A stretch of 64,000 nt of DNA from JAEULH01 sp963789785 (GCA_963789785.1 CAWBNC010000024.1:62001-126000), one strand, 5' to 3'. Positions 19,308 through 29,285 are shown, counted from the first letter of the stretch. Program-made: numbers and translations. The notes: a model not told the origin generated them from the sequence alone.

Positions 19308-21082
19308 ACCTCTACCGCTCCGTGCACGCGACGATCTGCGAGATCTGCGCCGGGTTGGCCGCCGACGGCGTACTACCGGCCGACGTCGACCTCGACCGCA
19401 TCGCGGTCGAGCCGCCGCGCGACGCCTCGCATGGCGATGTCGCGACGAACGCCGCCCTGGTGCTCGCCGGACCGGCGGGGCGCAAGCCGAGGATGCTGGC
19501 GACCATGCTGGCCGAACGGCTGCTCGCAACCGACGGCTTCGAATCGGTCGAAGTCGCCGGCCCGGGCTTTATCAACCTGCGTCTGAGCGCGGCCTTCTGG
19601 TACGCCCGCCTTGCCGAGATCTTGCGAACGGGCGTCGCCTACGGCGACTCGGCCCTCGGCGGCGGCGAGCCGGTCAACATCGAGTACGTTTCCGCCAACC
19701 CCACCGGTCCGCTCCATGTCGGCCACGGCCGCGGCGCCGTCGTCGGCGACGCGCTGGGCGCGCTGCTCGAAAAGGCCGGCTTCGCCGTCACCCGCGAGTA
19801 TTATGTCAACGACGCCGGGGCCCAGGTCGACAAGCTCGCGCGCGCGGTCTACTGGCGCTATCTCTGCGCCCTTGGCGAGCGCATCGCGCCCGGCGTAGCC
19901 GAGCGATACGCGGCGGAAACGCCTCCGGAATACCGCGGCGACTACCTGATCGACGTCGGCGAGAGCTTGGCCGCCGGCCACGGCGACGGCCTGGTCGGGC
20001 TTGCCGAAGAGGACTGGCTGGCGACGGTGAGGGACGCTGCCGTAACCGCGATGATGGCGCTGATCGCCGACGATCTGAAGGCGCTCGGCGTCGTCTTCGA
20101 CGTTATCTCCTCGGAGCGGGCGCTGGTCGAAGCCGGCGTCGTCGAGATGACGATCGAGCGTCTGCAAGAGCGGGATCTGGTTTATACCGGCGTTCTCGAT
20201 CCGCCGAAGGGCAAGCTTCCCGATGACTGGGAGCCGCGCCCGCAGACGCTGTTCCGCTCGACCGCGTTCGGGGACGACGTCGACCGACCGCTGCGGAAAT
20301 CCGACGGCTCGTGGACCTACTTCGCCAGCGACATCGCCAATCATTTCGACAAGCACCGCCGCGGCTTCCGCTCGCTCATCGATGTCTGGGGCGCCGACCA
20401 CGGCGGCTACGTCAAGCGGATGCAGTCGGCGGTCAAGGCGATCAGCGAAGGCCAGGCCGCGCTCGACGTCAAGCTTTGCCAGATGGTCAACCTGCTCGAC
20501 GCCGGCCAGCCGGTAAAGATGTCGAAGCGGGCGGGGACGTTCGTCACCCTGCGCGAGGTTCTCGACCGGGTCGGGCGCGACGTCTTCCGCTTCATCATGC
20601 TGACCCGACGCAACGACGCGCCGCTGGACTTCGATTTCGAGACGGTCACCGAGCAGTCCCGTGACAACCCGGTCTTCTACGTCCAGTACGCGCACGCCCG
20701 TTGCCACTCGGTGATTCGCCATGCCGCCGGCGAATTCGGGGCCGAGGCGGTCGCCGACGCCGCGCTGGCCGCCGCCGATCTGACGCGCTTGACCGATCCG
20801 GCCGAGCTTGATCTGATCAAGGCCATGGCGACGTGGCCGCGGCTAGTGGAGGGCGCGGCGGAAGCTCATGAGCCCCATCGCATCGCATACTATCTGCAGG
20901 AACTCGCCGGTCTGTTTCACCTGCTGTGGACCAAGGGCAAGGACGACGCGCAGCTTCGTTTCGTCACGGTCGCCGATCGACCGCTGAGCCTGGCTCGCCT
21001 GGCGCTGGTCCGCGCCATCCAGATGGTGCTGGCCTCGGGGCTCATGGTGATTGGCGTCGAACCGGTCGAGGAGTTGCGCTGA
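19304..21082 (+). CDS. argS: Arginyl-tRNA synthetase
   Basis: Class I synthetase charging tRNA-Arg; 592 aa, intact. An N-terminal Add1 tRNA-D-loop domain is followed by the HIGH-type motif HVGHGR within ANPTGPLHVGHGRGAVVGD, the segment EYYVNDAGAQVDKLA, the KMSKS-type KMSKRAG, and an all-helical anticodon-binding C-terminal domain (YAHARCHSVIRHA). It starts at TTG 19304, whose last two bases overlap the dgt stop, so translation is probably coupled. Full length and unbroken, unlike many neighbours. Confidence 0.97.
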   Translation: MNLYRSVHATICEICAGLAADGVLPADVDLDRIAVEPPRDASHGDVATNAALVLAGPAGRKPRMLATMLAERLLATDGFESVEVAGPGFINLRLSAAFWYARLAEILRTGVAYGDSALGGGEPVNIEYVSANPTGPLHVGHGRGAVVGDALGALLEKAGFAVTREYYVNDAGAQVDKLARAVYWRYLCALGERIAPGVAERYAAETPPEYRGDYLIDVGESLAAGHGDGLVGLAEEDWLATVRDAAVTAMMALIADDLKALGVVFDVISSERALVEAGVVEMTIERLQERDLVYTGVLDPPKGKLPDDWEPRPQTLFRSTAFGDDVDRPLRKSDGSWTYFASDIANHFDKHRRGFRSLIDVWGADHGGYVKRMQSAVKAISEGQAALDVKLCQMVNLLDAGQPVKMSKRAGTFVTLREVLDRVGRDVFRFIMLTRRNDAPLDFDFETVTEQSRDNPVFYVQYAHARCHSVIRHAAGEFGAEAVADAALAAADLTRLTDPAELDLIKAMATWPRLVEGAAEAHEPHRIAYYLQELAGLFHLLWTKGKDDAQLRFVTVADRPLSLARLALVRAIQMVLASGLMVIGVEPVEELR

Positions 21083-22155
21083 TGACGGCGGATTGGGACA
21101 CCAGCGGCTTTCGCGATCGGCCGCATGACGAGTGCGAGGACCGGCCGACGCGGCGCCTGTTCGACTGGTTCGGCGGCCGCCGACGCCTGGCCCTGATAAC
21201 GGGACTGGTTTCGCTGGCTATCGTCGGCGCCTTCATCTGGTCGGGGCGGGAGCATGCTGGGCCGGAGACGGCGGGCGCGCCGCCGCTGATCCGCGCCGAC
21301 GAGACGCCGATCCGGGTGCCGCCGGAGAACCCGGGCGGGATGGACATCCCCCACCGCGACAAGCTGGTCTACCAGCGACTGCCGGGCGAAGGGGAGAATC
21401 CGAAGATGGAGCGGCTGCTGCCGCCGCCGGAAGAGCCGCTGCCGCTGCCGGCATCCGAACCGGCCACCTCGCAATCGGGCGTGGAAGCCGAACCGGCGCC
21501 GCCGACCTCGCGCGAGATGGCGGATGAGGACGCAGATGAAGCGGCCGTCTCACAATCGGGCGCCGATGGCCGTGGCGCGCCCGCCGGGCTGTTCCCTCCG
21601 CCCGAGGGCGGACCGGTATCGCGTTCCGCTGCCGCTCCGCCACCGCGACCGGGCAGGGATGAGCAGGCCGTGGCGTCGGCCCAGTCCCATGCCGTCCCCG
21701 GGGCAGGCGCCGGTGCGCCGCGACCGCTGCTTCCGCCCGGCACGAGCGTCCCGTCGCTGGCAACAGGCTCGCCGTCGCCGCCGCCGCGGACGGGATCGCG
21801 CGGCGAAAGCGCGGCACCCGGCGGAACAGGCACGGCCATGGCAGGCTCCCGGCCGCCGTTGCCGCAGTCGCAATCGACAGCGCAGCCGGCGTCGGCCCGC
21901 GGCGGCTACATGGTTCAGCTGCTCGCCGTCGGCAGCGTCGATCAGGCGCAGGCGGCATGGACCCGGCTCAGTGGCCGCAACGCCGACATTCTGGCCGGCC
22001 TCAGCCCATCCTACGTGCGCGCCGACCTGGGCGCTCGTGGCGTCGTCTACCGGCTGCGCGCGGGACCCGTCGGCGGCGAGACCAGCGCCCGGGCGCTTTG
22101 CGCCCAGCTTGCGGGACGCAACGTCGACTGCATGATCGTGAGGCCGAGTGGCTGA
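21082..22155 (+). CDS. SPOR-domain inner-membrane protein
   Basis: 357 aa, starting in the TGATG overlap with argS. About 35 cytoplasmic residues precede one membrane helix (about 37-53, LALITGLVSLAIVGAFIW). A very long Pro/Ser/Gly-rich periplasmic linker (about 60-270) then leads to a C-terminal SPOR domain (GGYMVQLLAVGSVDQAQAAW to AQLAGRNVDCMIV). SPOR domains bind denuded glycan strands at division sites. This FtsN-like layout between argS and nagZ is conserved in alphaproteobacteria. Confidence 0.9.
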   Translation: MTADWDTSGFRDRPHDECEDRPTRRLFDWFGGRRRLALITGLVSLAIVGAFIWSGREHAGPETAGAPPLIRADETPIRVPPENPGGMDIPHRDKLVYQRLPGEGENPKMERLLPPPEEPLPLPASEPATSQSGVEAEPAPPTSREMADEDADEAAVSQSGADGRGAPAGLFPPPEGGPVSRSAAAPPPRPGRDEQAVASAQSHAVPGAGAGAPRPLLPPGTSVPSLATGSPSPPPRTGSRGESAAPGGTGTAMAGSRPPLPQSQSTAQPASARGGYMVQLLAVGSVDQAQAAWTRLSGRNADILAGLSPSYVRADLGARGVVYRLRAGPVGGETSARALCAQLAGRNVDCMIVRPSG

Positions 22156-23190
22156 CGGTTCGCCGGCCGCGCCGCGCGCGGCCATTTTCGGCCTGTCCGG
22201 CCCCCGGCTGAGCGGCCGCGAGCGCGACTTTTTCCGCTCCGCCGATCCGCTCGGCTTCATCCTGTTTCAGCGCAACTGCATCGAGCCCGACCAGGTCCGC
22301 GATCTGATCCGCGACCTGAAGGAGTGCGTCGGCCGCGACGATGCGCCGATCCTCATCGACCAGGAGGGCGGGCGGGTGCAGCGGCTGAAGCCGCCGCCAA
22401 TGGCGCGCCGCGCCGGCCGGCGCCTGCTTCGCCGCGCTCGCCGATCACCACGAAGACGACGCCGTCGAGGCGGCCTGGCTGAATGCCCGGATGCTGGCCG
22501 ACGAACTGACCGCGCTCGGCATTACCGTCAACTGCGCGCCGGTCCTCGATGTTCCTTCGCCCGGCGCCCATGCGGTCATCGGCGATCGCGCCCACGGCGC
22601 AACGCCCGAGCGTGTCGCCCTGCTCGGTCGCGCGGTCTGTGCCGGCCTGCTCGCCGGCGGCGTTCTGCCGGTGATCAAGCACATTCCAGGGCACGGTCGC
22701 GCCGGCGTCGACAGCCACGCCGCCCTGCCAGTTGTCGATGCCGATCGCGTGACCCTTAAGCGCACCGATTTCGCGCCGTTCTGCGCGCTCAGCACGATGC
22801 CGTGGGCGATGACTGCGCACGTCGTCTACACCGCGCTCGACCCGGACCGACCGGCAACAACGTCCGCCCAGGTCATCGGCGAGGTGGTTCGCGGCTGGAT
22901 CGGCTTCAGCGGGCTACTGATCTCCGACGATCTGTGCATGAACGCGTTGTCGGGATCGATGGCGGAGCGGGCGGAAGCGACTTTATCCGCCGGCGTCGAC
23001 ATCGTTCTGCATTGCAACGGCAATTCCGCCGAGATGGAGGCCGTGGCCGCCGTCAGCCCGCCCCTCGTCCCGCAAGCGCGCGATCGCCTGCGCCACGGTG
23101 AGGCGATGCGCACGGCCGGGCTTGTGGACCGTAGATCTTCAGACCGCGGCTCTGCGTCTGGAAACGCTCCTCGGAAGACAGGCGACATGA
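22148..23190 (+). CDS. nagZ: Beta-N-acetylhexosaminidase NagZ (two frame breaks)
   Basis: Cytoplasmic GH3 glycosidase releasing GlcNAc from recycled anhydromuropeptides. The N-terminus shows DPLGFILFQRNC and ILIDQEGGRVQRLKPP. Near 22400 the reading steps one base forward into FAALADHHEDD and WLNARMLADELTALGI, the catalytic loop VIKHIPGHGRAGVDSHAALP, and the Asp nucleophile region LLISDDLCM. A second forward step near 23128 gives VDLQTAALRLETLLGRQAT and the TGA at 23188-23190. It overlaps the SPOR gene by eight bases and the next gene in ATGA. Read in one frame it would look fused to the following protease, which is an artefact. Confidence 0.92.
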
Positions 23191-23876
23191 ACGCGTCGGA
23201 GATCATGTCGCAGCTTTCGGTCTGGGTGCTGCCCGTTCTGTTCGCCGTCACCTTCCACGAAGCCGCCCACGGTTGGGTCGCGTGGCGGCTCGGCGACAAC
23301 ACCGCCTACAGCCTTGGCCGGGTTAGCTTCAACCCGCTGCGCCACATCGACCCCTTCGGCACGGTGGTGCTGCCGGCGATGCTACTGCTTCTGTCGGGGG
23401 GCCGGTTCATGTTCGGTTTCGCCAAGCCGGTGCCGGTGAACTTCAACCGCCTCAACCGTCCCCGCCGCGACATGGTCCTCGTCGCCGCCGCCGGTCCCGG
23501 CATCAACTTCACCATGGCCTTTGCCGCCGCGTTCCTGATCGTGCCGCTGGCCTCGGTGCCCGGCACCTTCGGCATCTGGCTTGGCGAAAATCTCCTGAAC
23601 ATGGTCTGGATCAACATCCTGCTGGCGATCTTCAACCTGCTGCCCCTGCCGCCGCTCGACGGCGGCCGCATCGCCGTCGGAGTCCTGCCCAACGCGCTCG
23701 CACTGCCGCTTCAGCGCCTGGAGCGCTTCGGCATCTTCATCGTCCTTGCTCTGGTCTTCGTCGTCCCCTGGATCGGCGCCAAGCTCGGCCTCGACCTTAA
23801 CGTCTTCGGCTGGATCGTCGTCGCGCCGTCGATGGCGGTCGCGGACGCCTTCCTCCGTCTCGCCGGGGTGCAATGA
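23187..23876 (+). CDS. Site-2 protease family protein (peptidase M50)
   Basis: 229 aa, intact; several hydrophobic helices. Zinc motif HEAAH at residues 24-28 in the first helix, and the third ligand in FNLLPLPPLDGGR. It lacks a PDZ domain and is much shorter than RseP, so it is the YwhC/SpoIVFB-like class found between nagZ and scpA in alphaproteobacteria. Its substrate is unknown. ATG 23187 overlaps the nagZ stop, and the gene ends in an ATGA overlap with scpA. Confidence 0.92.
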   Translation: MNASEIMSQLSVWVLPVLFAVTFHEAAHGWVAWRLGDNTAYSLGRVSFNPLRHIDPFGTVVLPAMLLLLSGGRFMFGFAKPVPVNFNRLNRPRRDMVLVAAAGPGINFTMAFAAAFLIVPLASVPGTFGIWLGENLLNMVWINILLAIFNLLPLPPLDGGRIAVGVLPNALALPLQRLERFGIFIVLALVFVVPWIGAKLGLDLNVFGWIVVAPSMAVADAFLRLAGVQ

Positions 23877-24730
23877 ACGACCGGTCGAACACGGATGCGC
23901 GTGGCGACGAGGCCAAGGCCTGCGACGATGCGTGGGAGGGGGAGCCGCAAGGCGGACGGTCCGGAGAGGCCGCCCGCGATTTTCTTGTCGATCTCGACGG
24001 GTTCGAGGGGCCTCTCGACCTGCTCCTGTCTCTTGCGCGCGAACAGAAGGTCGACCTGACACAGATTTCGATCATGCGTCTTGCGGAGCAGTATCTCAGT
24101 TTCGTAGCCGCGTTGCGCCGCGTCGATCTCGAACGCGCCGCCGAGTATCTTGTCATGGCCGCGTGGCTCGCCTACCTCAAGTCCCGGCTGTTGCTGCCAG
24201 CGGCCATACCCGCGGACGAACCGTCGCCGGAGGAACTGGCGTCCGCGCTGGCCCTCCAGCTCCGCCGGCTGGAGGCCATTCGCGAGGTCGGCGCGGCGCT
24301 GATGCGCCGGCCGCGCCTGGGCCACGACGTCTTCGCCCGCGGCAGACCGGAGGCGATCGAGGTCGACACCGAGACGGTTTTCGAGGCGTCGCTTTACGAT
24401 CTCCTTCAGGCCTATGGCGGCTGGCATCGCCGCCGCCAGCCGCCGCCGGTCCTCCATGTCGAACCCTCACAACTCGACAGCGTCGACGAGGCGCTTGCCC
24501 GGTTGCGGCGCGGCCTGGGCCAGACGCCGGGTTGGGAAAGCCTCAGCCGTTATCTTCCTCCGGGCACCCTTGCCGGGCTGCACCTCGGCGGCCTCACCGC
24601 GCGTTCCGCAATGGCCTCGACGTTCGCCGCCGCGCTCGAGCTGGTTCGCGAAGGCGCGCTGGCCGTCCGCCAGACAAAGCCCTTCGGGCCCATCTACCTC
24701 CGTGCGCAGGAGCCGGGACAGCGCCCATGA
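23873..24730 (+). CDS. scpA: Segregation and condensation protein A
   Basis: Kleisin subunit of the SMC-ScpAB condensin; 285 aa, intact. After a charged 35-residue start, the Smc-binding N-terminal domain appears as FLVDLDGFEGPLDLLLSLAR and KVDLTQISIMRLAEQYL, followed by the helix MAAWLAYLKSRLLLP. The C-terminal winged helix (FAAALELVREGALAVRQTKP) binds the other SMC head. Overlaps its neighbours on both sides, so it is part of one operon with scpB. Confidence 0.95.
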   Translation: MNDRSNTDARGDEAKACDDAWEGEPQGGRSGEAARDFLVDLDGFEGPLDLLLSLAREQKVDLTQISIMRLAEQYLSFVAALRRVDLERAAEYLVMAAWLAYLKSRLLLPAAIPADEPSPEELASALALQLRRLEAIREVGAALMRRPRLGHDVFARGRPEAIEVDTETVFEASLYDLLQAYGGWHRRRQPPPVLHVEPSQLDSVDEALARLRRGLGQTPGWESLSRYLPPGTLAGLHLGGLTARSAMASTFAAALELVREGALAVRQTKPFGPIYLRAQEPGQRP

Positions 24731-25338
24731 GCGACATCGACCCGCACCACCTTCGCCTCGTCGAGGCCATCCTGTTCGCCTCGGCCGAGCCGATGACAGC
24801 GGAGGCCATTGCCGGGCGCCTGCCCGACGGCGCCGATGTCGCCGCACTTCTGACAACGCTGCAGCAGGCCTATTCGACGCGCGGCGTCAACCTCACCTGC
24901 GCCGGGGCGGGCTGGGCGTTTGCGACTGCGCCGGATCTGGGGCCGTGGCTGCGCCGCGAGGTCCGGATCGAGAAAAAACTGTCGCGCGCGGGGGTCGAAA
25001 CGCTGGCCATCATCGCCTATCACCAGCCCGTCACCCGCGCCGAGATCGAGGATATCCGGGGCGTTCAGCTCAGCCGCGGCACCCTCGACGTGCTTTTCGA
25101 GCAGGGTTGGGTTCGGCCCAGGGGACGCCGGCAGACGCCGGGTCGGCCGGTCCTGTGGGCGACCACGGACGGCTTTCTCCGTCATTTCGCGCTGAGGTCA
25201 CTGGACGACCTGCCGCAGCTCGAAGAGCTGAAGGCGGCGGGTCTTCTTGACAACGGCGTCTGGGTGCAGACCTATAGCGAAGGCGATCCGGCGGCGCCGG
25301 ACGACGTGGCCGACGGGGTGTCGGCCGCGGGCGAATGA
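24727..25338 (+). CDS. scpB: Segregation and condensation protein B
   Basis: Partner of ScpA in bacterial condensin; 203 aa. Two winged-helix domains: LRLVEAILFASAEPMTAEAI, then KKLSRAGVETLAIIAYHQPVT and EIEDIRGVQLSRGTLDVLFE, all family hallmarks. ATG 24727 lies in an ATGA overlap with scpA; the frame is open much further upstream but only as antisense shadow. A Gly/Asp-rich tail of about 20 residues follows the second domain. Confidence 0.95.
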   Translation: MSDIDPHHLRLVEAILFASAEPMTAEAIAGRLPDGADVAALLTTLQQAYSTRGVNLTCAGAGWAFATAPDLGPWLRREVRIEKKLSRAGVETLAIIAYHQPVTRAEIEDIRGVQLSRGTLDVLFEQGWVRPRGRRQTPGRPVLWATTDGFLRHFALRSLDDLPQLEELKAAGLLDNGVWVQTYSEGDPAAPDDVADGVSAAGE

Positions 25339-25404
25339 CAGCCGCGACGGCGTCGGAGCATCGGCGCGAACCACCGCGCATCTGATAAAAGCGAGAGCAG
25401 GTTC

Positions 25405-25710
25405 ATGGGCAGCTTCAGCATCTGGCATTGGCTGATCGTCCTCGTGGTCGTCCTCGTTCTGTTCGGCGGCAAGGGCCGGGTGTCGCAGATCATGGGCGAC
25501 TTCGGCAAGGGCCTGAAGGCATTCAAGAAGAGCATGCGCGAGGATGAAGAGCCGTCCGCCGACCCCGAGCCGGTCGAGGAACCGCGCCGCCCGATGACGG
25601 CGTTGCCCAGCGACCACCTCACCGGTCAGGTCGGAGACGGAATCGGCGACCCGCTCAAGGACCAGGAGCCCGCGCTGAAGCCGGACCGCGATCGGCAGCC
25701 GCCGCGCTGA
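25405..25710 (+). CDS. tatA: Twin-arginine translocase subunit TatA
   Basis: Pore-forming Tat subunit; 101 aa. Short N-terminus, one membrane helix (about 6-21, IWHWLIVLVVVLVLFGG), then the amphipathic helix GKGRVSQIMGDFGKGLKAFKK with the FGKGLK motif, and a charged unstructured tail. It is the first of tatA-tatB-tatC, 66 bases after scpB. The scpB-tatA link is common in alphaproteobacteria. Confidence 0.96.
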   Translation: MGSFSIWHWLIVLVVVLVLFGGKGRVSQIMGDFGKGLKAFKKSMREDEEPSADPEPVEEPRRPMTALPSDHLTGQVGDGIGDPLKDQEPALKPDRDRQPPR

Positions 25711-25744
25711 TGCGGCGAAGGTAGAACGGCGCGAACAAAGCAGA

Positions 25745-26239
25745 ATGTTCGATATCGGCTGGCCGGAGCTGTTTTTGATCGGGGTTGTCGCGCTCATCGT
25801 CATCGGGCCCAAAGATCTTCCCCAGGTGATGCGCAGCGTCGCCCTTTTCGTGCGCAAGGCGCGGTCCCTCAGCCAAGAGTTCCAGAGCGGGGTCGCTCAG
25901 ATGATGCGCGAAGCGGAGCTTGACGACCTCAAACGCAAACTGGAGGAGGCGGGGCGTGTCGATGTCGGCCGGGCGGTGAAGGACGCGGTCGATCCGACAG
26001 GATCGCTGAGCGCCGATTTCGATCCGGCGGAGTTTGCCCGCGACCTCAAGCAGAGCGTCGAGGAACCGGCGATTCACCGACCGCGGACCGCTTCCGTTCC
26101 GCCCGTGCCTACTGAGCTGTCTCCGCCCACTTTCCCTGCCGCGTCCGGAGCGGCGTCCACCGCCGGCGAAGCGGCGCCCGATCCGGCTACGCCGGCCGAT
26201 AGCGCCGGGAAGCCGCACGACGCCGACCGGGGCGGCTGA
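25745..26239 (+). CDS. tatB: Twin-arginine translocase subunit TatB
   Basis: Receptor subunit forming the TatBC complex; 164 aa. The N-terminal FDIGWPELFLIGVVALIVIG is the conserved membrane helix and GPKDLPQVMRSVALFVRKAR the amphipathic helix. The C-terminal half is Pro/Ala-rich and disordered. It lies 34 bases after tatA. Confidence 0.96.
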   Translation: MFDIGWPELFLIGVVALIVIGPKDLPQVMRSVALFVRKARSLSQEFQSGVAQMMREAELDDLKRKLEEAGRVDVGRAVKDAVDPTGSLSADFDPAEFARDLKQSVEEPAIHRPRTASVPPVPTELSPPTFPAASGAASTAGEAAPDPATPADSAGKPHDADRGG

Positions 26240-26314
26240 GACGGCCCAGGCCAGGGCCGACCGAGGCAAAGCCGGGAGCTTCGCAAGAACGGGGCCGAGA
26301 ATAGGGCAGGGACC

Positions 26315-27113
26315 GTGAGCAGCGACAACGAGGTCGAGAACGCCAGCATGCCGCTGCTCGATCACCTGATCGAGCTTCGCCGGCGGCTGATCTACTGCCT
26401 CCTTGGGCTGATCGCGCTGTTCTTTCTCTGCTACGCCTTCGCCCCGCAGATCTACGGCTTTCTTGTCCAGCCGTTGGCCGACATCCTCGCCGAGAAGGGC
26501 GGCGGCGAGCGGCGGATGATCTACACGGCCTTGCAGGAGGCCTTTTTCACCTACGTCAAGGTCGCCTTCTTCGCCGCGCTGTTCCTCGGCTTCCCGCTGA
26601 TCGCCGTGCAGCTCTACCGGTTCGTCGCGCCCGGCCTCTACCGCCACGAGCGACGCGCCTTCGTCCCGTTCCTGGTTGCCACCCCGGTGCTGTTCTTCCT
26701 CGGCGGGGCAATGGCGTATTATGTCGTTTTCCCATTGGCATGGCGTTTTTTTCTCGGATTTGAGATGAGTGGGGCAAACGGCGGTCTTCCGATCCGAACT
26801 CGAAGCCAAGGTCGAGGAGTACCTCTCGCTCGTTATGCAGCTCATCTTCGCCTTCGGCCTGATCTTCGAGATGCCGGTGGTGATGACCCTGCTTGCCCGG
26901 GCCAACATCATCACGGCCGCGGGGATGCGGGCGAAGCGGAAGTACGCCATCGTGCTCGCCTTCGTCGCCGCGGCGGTCCTGACTCCGCCGGACGTCATCA
27001 GCCAGATCGCACTCGCTTTGCCCGCGATCCTGCTCTACGAGATTTCGATTCTCGCCGTTCGCCTGGTCGAGCGGCAGGCCGAGCGCCAGGCGGAGAGGGA
27101 CGCCCCCGGCTGA
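26315..27113 (+). CDS. tatC: Twin-arginine translocase subunit TatC (one frame break)
   Basis: Six-helix membrane protein that recognises the twin-arginine signal. GTG 26315 opens with MPLLDHLIELRRRLIY, the TatC signature, and the first four helices up to FFLGFE. Near 26775 the reading steps one base forward to LEAKVEEYLSLVMQLIFAFG, then GLIFEMPVVMTLLA and the last two helices (VLTPPDVISQIALALPAILLYE), ending at 27113. About 266 aa, the normal length. The break falls in a periplasmic loop. Confidence 0.92.
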
Positions 27114-27232
27114 GCCCATGGCCCGCAGCGCCGAAACGACGACCGTCGACGCCGGCGCGGCGGTATCCTTGACCGGGCCGGCGGCTTCGGCTAACCCCCG
27201 ACAATCCGTGCTCATTCGCCCTCGGCGGCCGT

Positions 27233-28522
27233 ATGCATGACATCAAGTGGATTCGCGATAACGCCGACGCCTTCGACCGCGGGCTGGCGCGGCGCGGCTT
27301 GGCGCCGGTAACGCCGGCGCTGTTCGCGCTCGATGCGCGGCGGCGCGAGGCGCTGGCGGCGACGCAGGCGATCCAGACCGAACGCAAGACGCTCTCGCGC
27401 GAGATCGGTCAGCAGAAGGCCCGCGGCGAGGACGCGACCGCGCTGCTCGATCGGGTCACGCTCAGCAAAGAGGAGCAGGGCGATGCCGAGGCCGAGGCGC
27501 GCGCCGCCGAGGCTGAACTCGATTCGGCGCTGGCGGCGCTGCCCAACCTTCCCGCCGACGATGTTCCCGACGGCGCCGACGAGAGCGCCAACGTCGAGAT
27601 CCGCCGCTGGGGCGAGCCGCGACGGCGTGATTTTCCGGCGAAGGAGCACTTCGATCTCGGCTCCGCCCTGGGGCTGATGGATTTCGACCGGGCGGCAAAG
27701 ATCGCCGGCGCCCGTTTTGTCGTTCTGTCCGGCCCTCTGGCGCGGCTGGAGAGGGCGCTTGCGGCGTTCATGCTCGACCTGCACACGGAAGAGTTCGGCT
27801 ACACCGAGATCAGCCCGCCGGCGCTGGTCCGCGACGAGGCGGTCTTCGGCACTGGCCAGTTGCCCAAGTTCGGCGAGGACCTGTTCCGGACGACGGACGG
27901 CCGCTGGCTGATCCCCACGGCGGAAGTGCCGCTGACCAACCTCGTCTCGGGCGAAATCCTCGACGAAGAGCGCCTGCCGCTTCGCTACGCCGCGATGACC
28001 TGGTGCTTTCGCGCCGAGGCCGGCGCCGCCGGCCGGGACACCCGCGGGATGATCCGCCAGCATCAGTTCACCAAGGTCGAGATGGTCAGCGTCACCGCGC
28101 CGGAAGACTCAGGCGCCGAGCACGATCGGATGACCGGCTGCGCTGAGGCCGTCCTGCAGCGGTTGGATTTGCCCTACCGGGTGGTCGTATTGTCTGCCGG
28201 CGACATGGGCTTTTCCGCGCGCAAGACCTACGATATCGAGGTCTGGCTGCCGGGGCAGGGGCGCTACCGTGAGATTTCGAGCTGTTCGATTTGCGGAGAT
28301 TTCCAGGCGCGGCGGATGATGGCCCGCTGCCGCCGCCGCGGCGACAAGGCGACCCGCTTCGTCCACACCCTCAACGGCTCGGGGCTGGCCGTCGGCCGGA
28401 CGCTGATCGCGGTCATGGAGACCTACCAGGAGGCGGACGGCTCGATCACCATTCCCGACGCCCTCCGGCCCTACATGAATGGTCTTGAGGCGATCCGCGC
28501 CGATGTCCCGCCCAGCGCTTGA
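27233..28522 (+). CDS. serS: Seryl-tRNA synthetase
   Basis: Class II synthetase; 429 aa, intact. The N-terminal coiled-coil tRNA-binding arm spans about residues 30-105. The catalytic domain has ISPPALVRDEAVFGTGQLPKF, the motif-2 region WCFRAEAGAAGRDTRG followed by HQFTKVEM, and the motif-3 region GLAVGRTLIAVMETYQ. A 119-base gap after tatC shows nothing recognisable. The end overlaps the start of surE by 20 bases. Confidence 0.96.
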   Translation: MHDIKWIRDNADAFDRGLARRGLAPVTPALFALDARRREALAATQAIQTERKTLSREIGQQKARGEDATALLDRVTLSKEEQGDAEAEARAAEAELDSALAALPNLPADDVPDGADESANVEIRRWGEPRRRDFPAKEHFDLGSALGLMDFDRAAKIAGARFVVLSGPLARLERALAAFMLDLHTEEFGYTEISPPALVRDEAVFGTGQLPKFGEDLFRTTDGRWLIPTAEVPLTNLVSGEILDEERLPLRYAAMTWCFRAEAGAAGRDTRGMIRQHQFTKVEMVSVTAPEDSGAEHDRMTGCAEAVLQRLDLPYRVVVLSAGDMGFSARKTYDIEVWLPGQGRYREISSCSICGDFQARRMMARCRRRGDKATRFVHTLNGSGLAVGRTLIAVMETYQEADGSITIPDALRPYMNGLEAIRADVPPSA

Positions 28523-29285
28523 CCTCGCCTCGGCGCGGGTTCTGCTCGCCAACGACGACGGGATTCAGGCGCCGGGACTGAGGTTGCTGGAGCGGATCGT
28601 CCGCCGTCTTGCCCGCGAGGTCTGGGTGGTGGCGCCGGAGAGCGAGCAGAGCGCGGCCAGCCACTCGCTGACCATGCGCAGGCCCCTCTACGTTCGCAAG
28701 GTCGGCCGGCGCCGCTATGCGGTCGACGGCACGCCGACCGACTGCATTCTGCTCGCAGTCCACCAGGTGATGCAGCACCACCCGCCCGACCTGATCGTGT
28801 CCGGGATCAATCGCGGCGGCAACCTTGGCGAGGACGCGACGTACTCGGGCACGGTCGCGGCCGCGCGCGAGGGCACCATGCTCGGCATTCCCTCCGTCGC
28901 CCTCAGCCAGGTCTACGATAACGGCGGAGGCGTACCGTGGGAGACCGCCGAGCGGTGGACGCCGGAGGTCCTGCGCAGGCTGGCGAGCGCCAGCTGGCCG
29001 CCGGCGGTGCTGATCAACGTCAACTTCCCAGCAATCGGCGCGGTCGCCGTCAGCGGCATCGAGGTGACCCGCCACGGCCGGCGCAAGATCGGCGGCTCCA
29101 TGGTCGAGGGCGTCGATCCGCGTGGTGAGCGGTATTTCTGGATCGGCGGCGGCCGCCGCGAGGACCGCGGCCGCGAGGGCTCGGACCTGGAGGCGGTGCA
29201 TCGCGGCGCCGTCTCGGTATCGCCGCTGGCCCTTGAGCTCACTCACGAGCCGACGGTGGCTTCACTCAGGGCGGCCTTCTCGTGA
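28503..29285 (+). CDS. surE: 5'/3'-nucleotidase SurE
   Basis: Metal-dependent nucleotidase of the stationary-phase survival family; 260 aa from ATG 28503. ARVLLANDDGIQAPG carries the metal-binding Asp pair; SEQSAASHSLT, GTPTDCILLAV and VSGINRGGNLGEDATYSG are conserved. An ATG at 28479 is in frame but lies deeper in serS and lacks family residues. It overlaps both serS and pcm and belongs to a serS-surE-pcm-nlpD run typical of alphaproteobacteria. Confidence 0.95.
   Translation: MSRPALDLASARVLLANDDGIQAPGLRLLERIVRRLAREVWVVAPESEQSAASHSLTMRRPLYVRKVGRRRYAVDGTPTDCILLAVHQVMQHHPPDLIVSGINRGGNLGEDATYSGTVAAAREGTMLGIPSVALSQVYDNGGGVPWETAERWTPEVLRRLASASWPPAVLINVNFPAIGAVAVSGIEVTRHGRRKIGGSMVEGVDPRGERYFWIGGGRREDRGREGSDLEAVHRGAVSVSPLALELTHEPTVASLRAAFS

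Noticed and set aside
22491..23876. Apparent NagZ-M50 protease fusion
   Set aside because: The join runs through a non-conserved stretch. One base forward near 23128, NagZ gets its proper ending and a stop overlapping the protease ATG.
27114..27232. GC-rich gap between tatC and serS checked for tRNA or a regulatory RNA
   Set aside because: No cloverleaf, T-loop consensus or T-box-like structure could be drawn.
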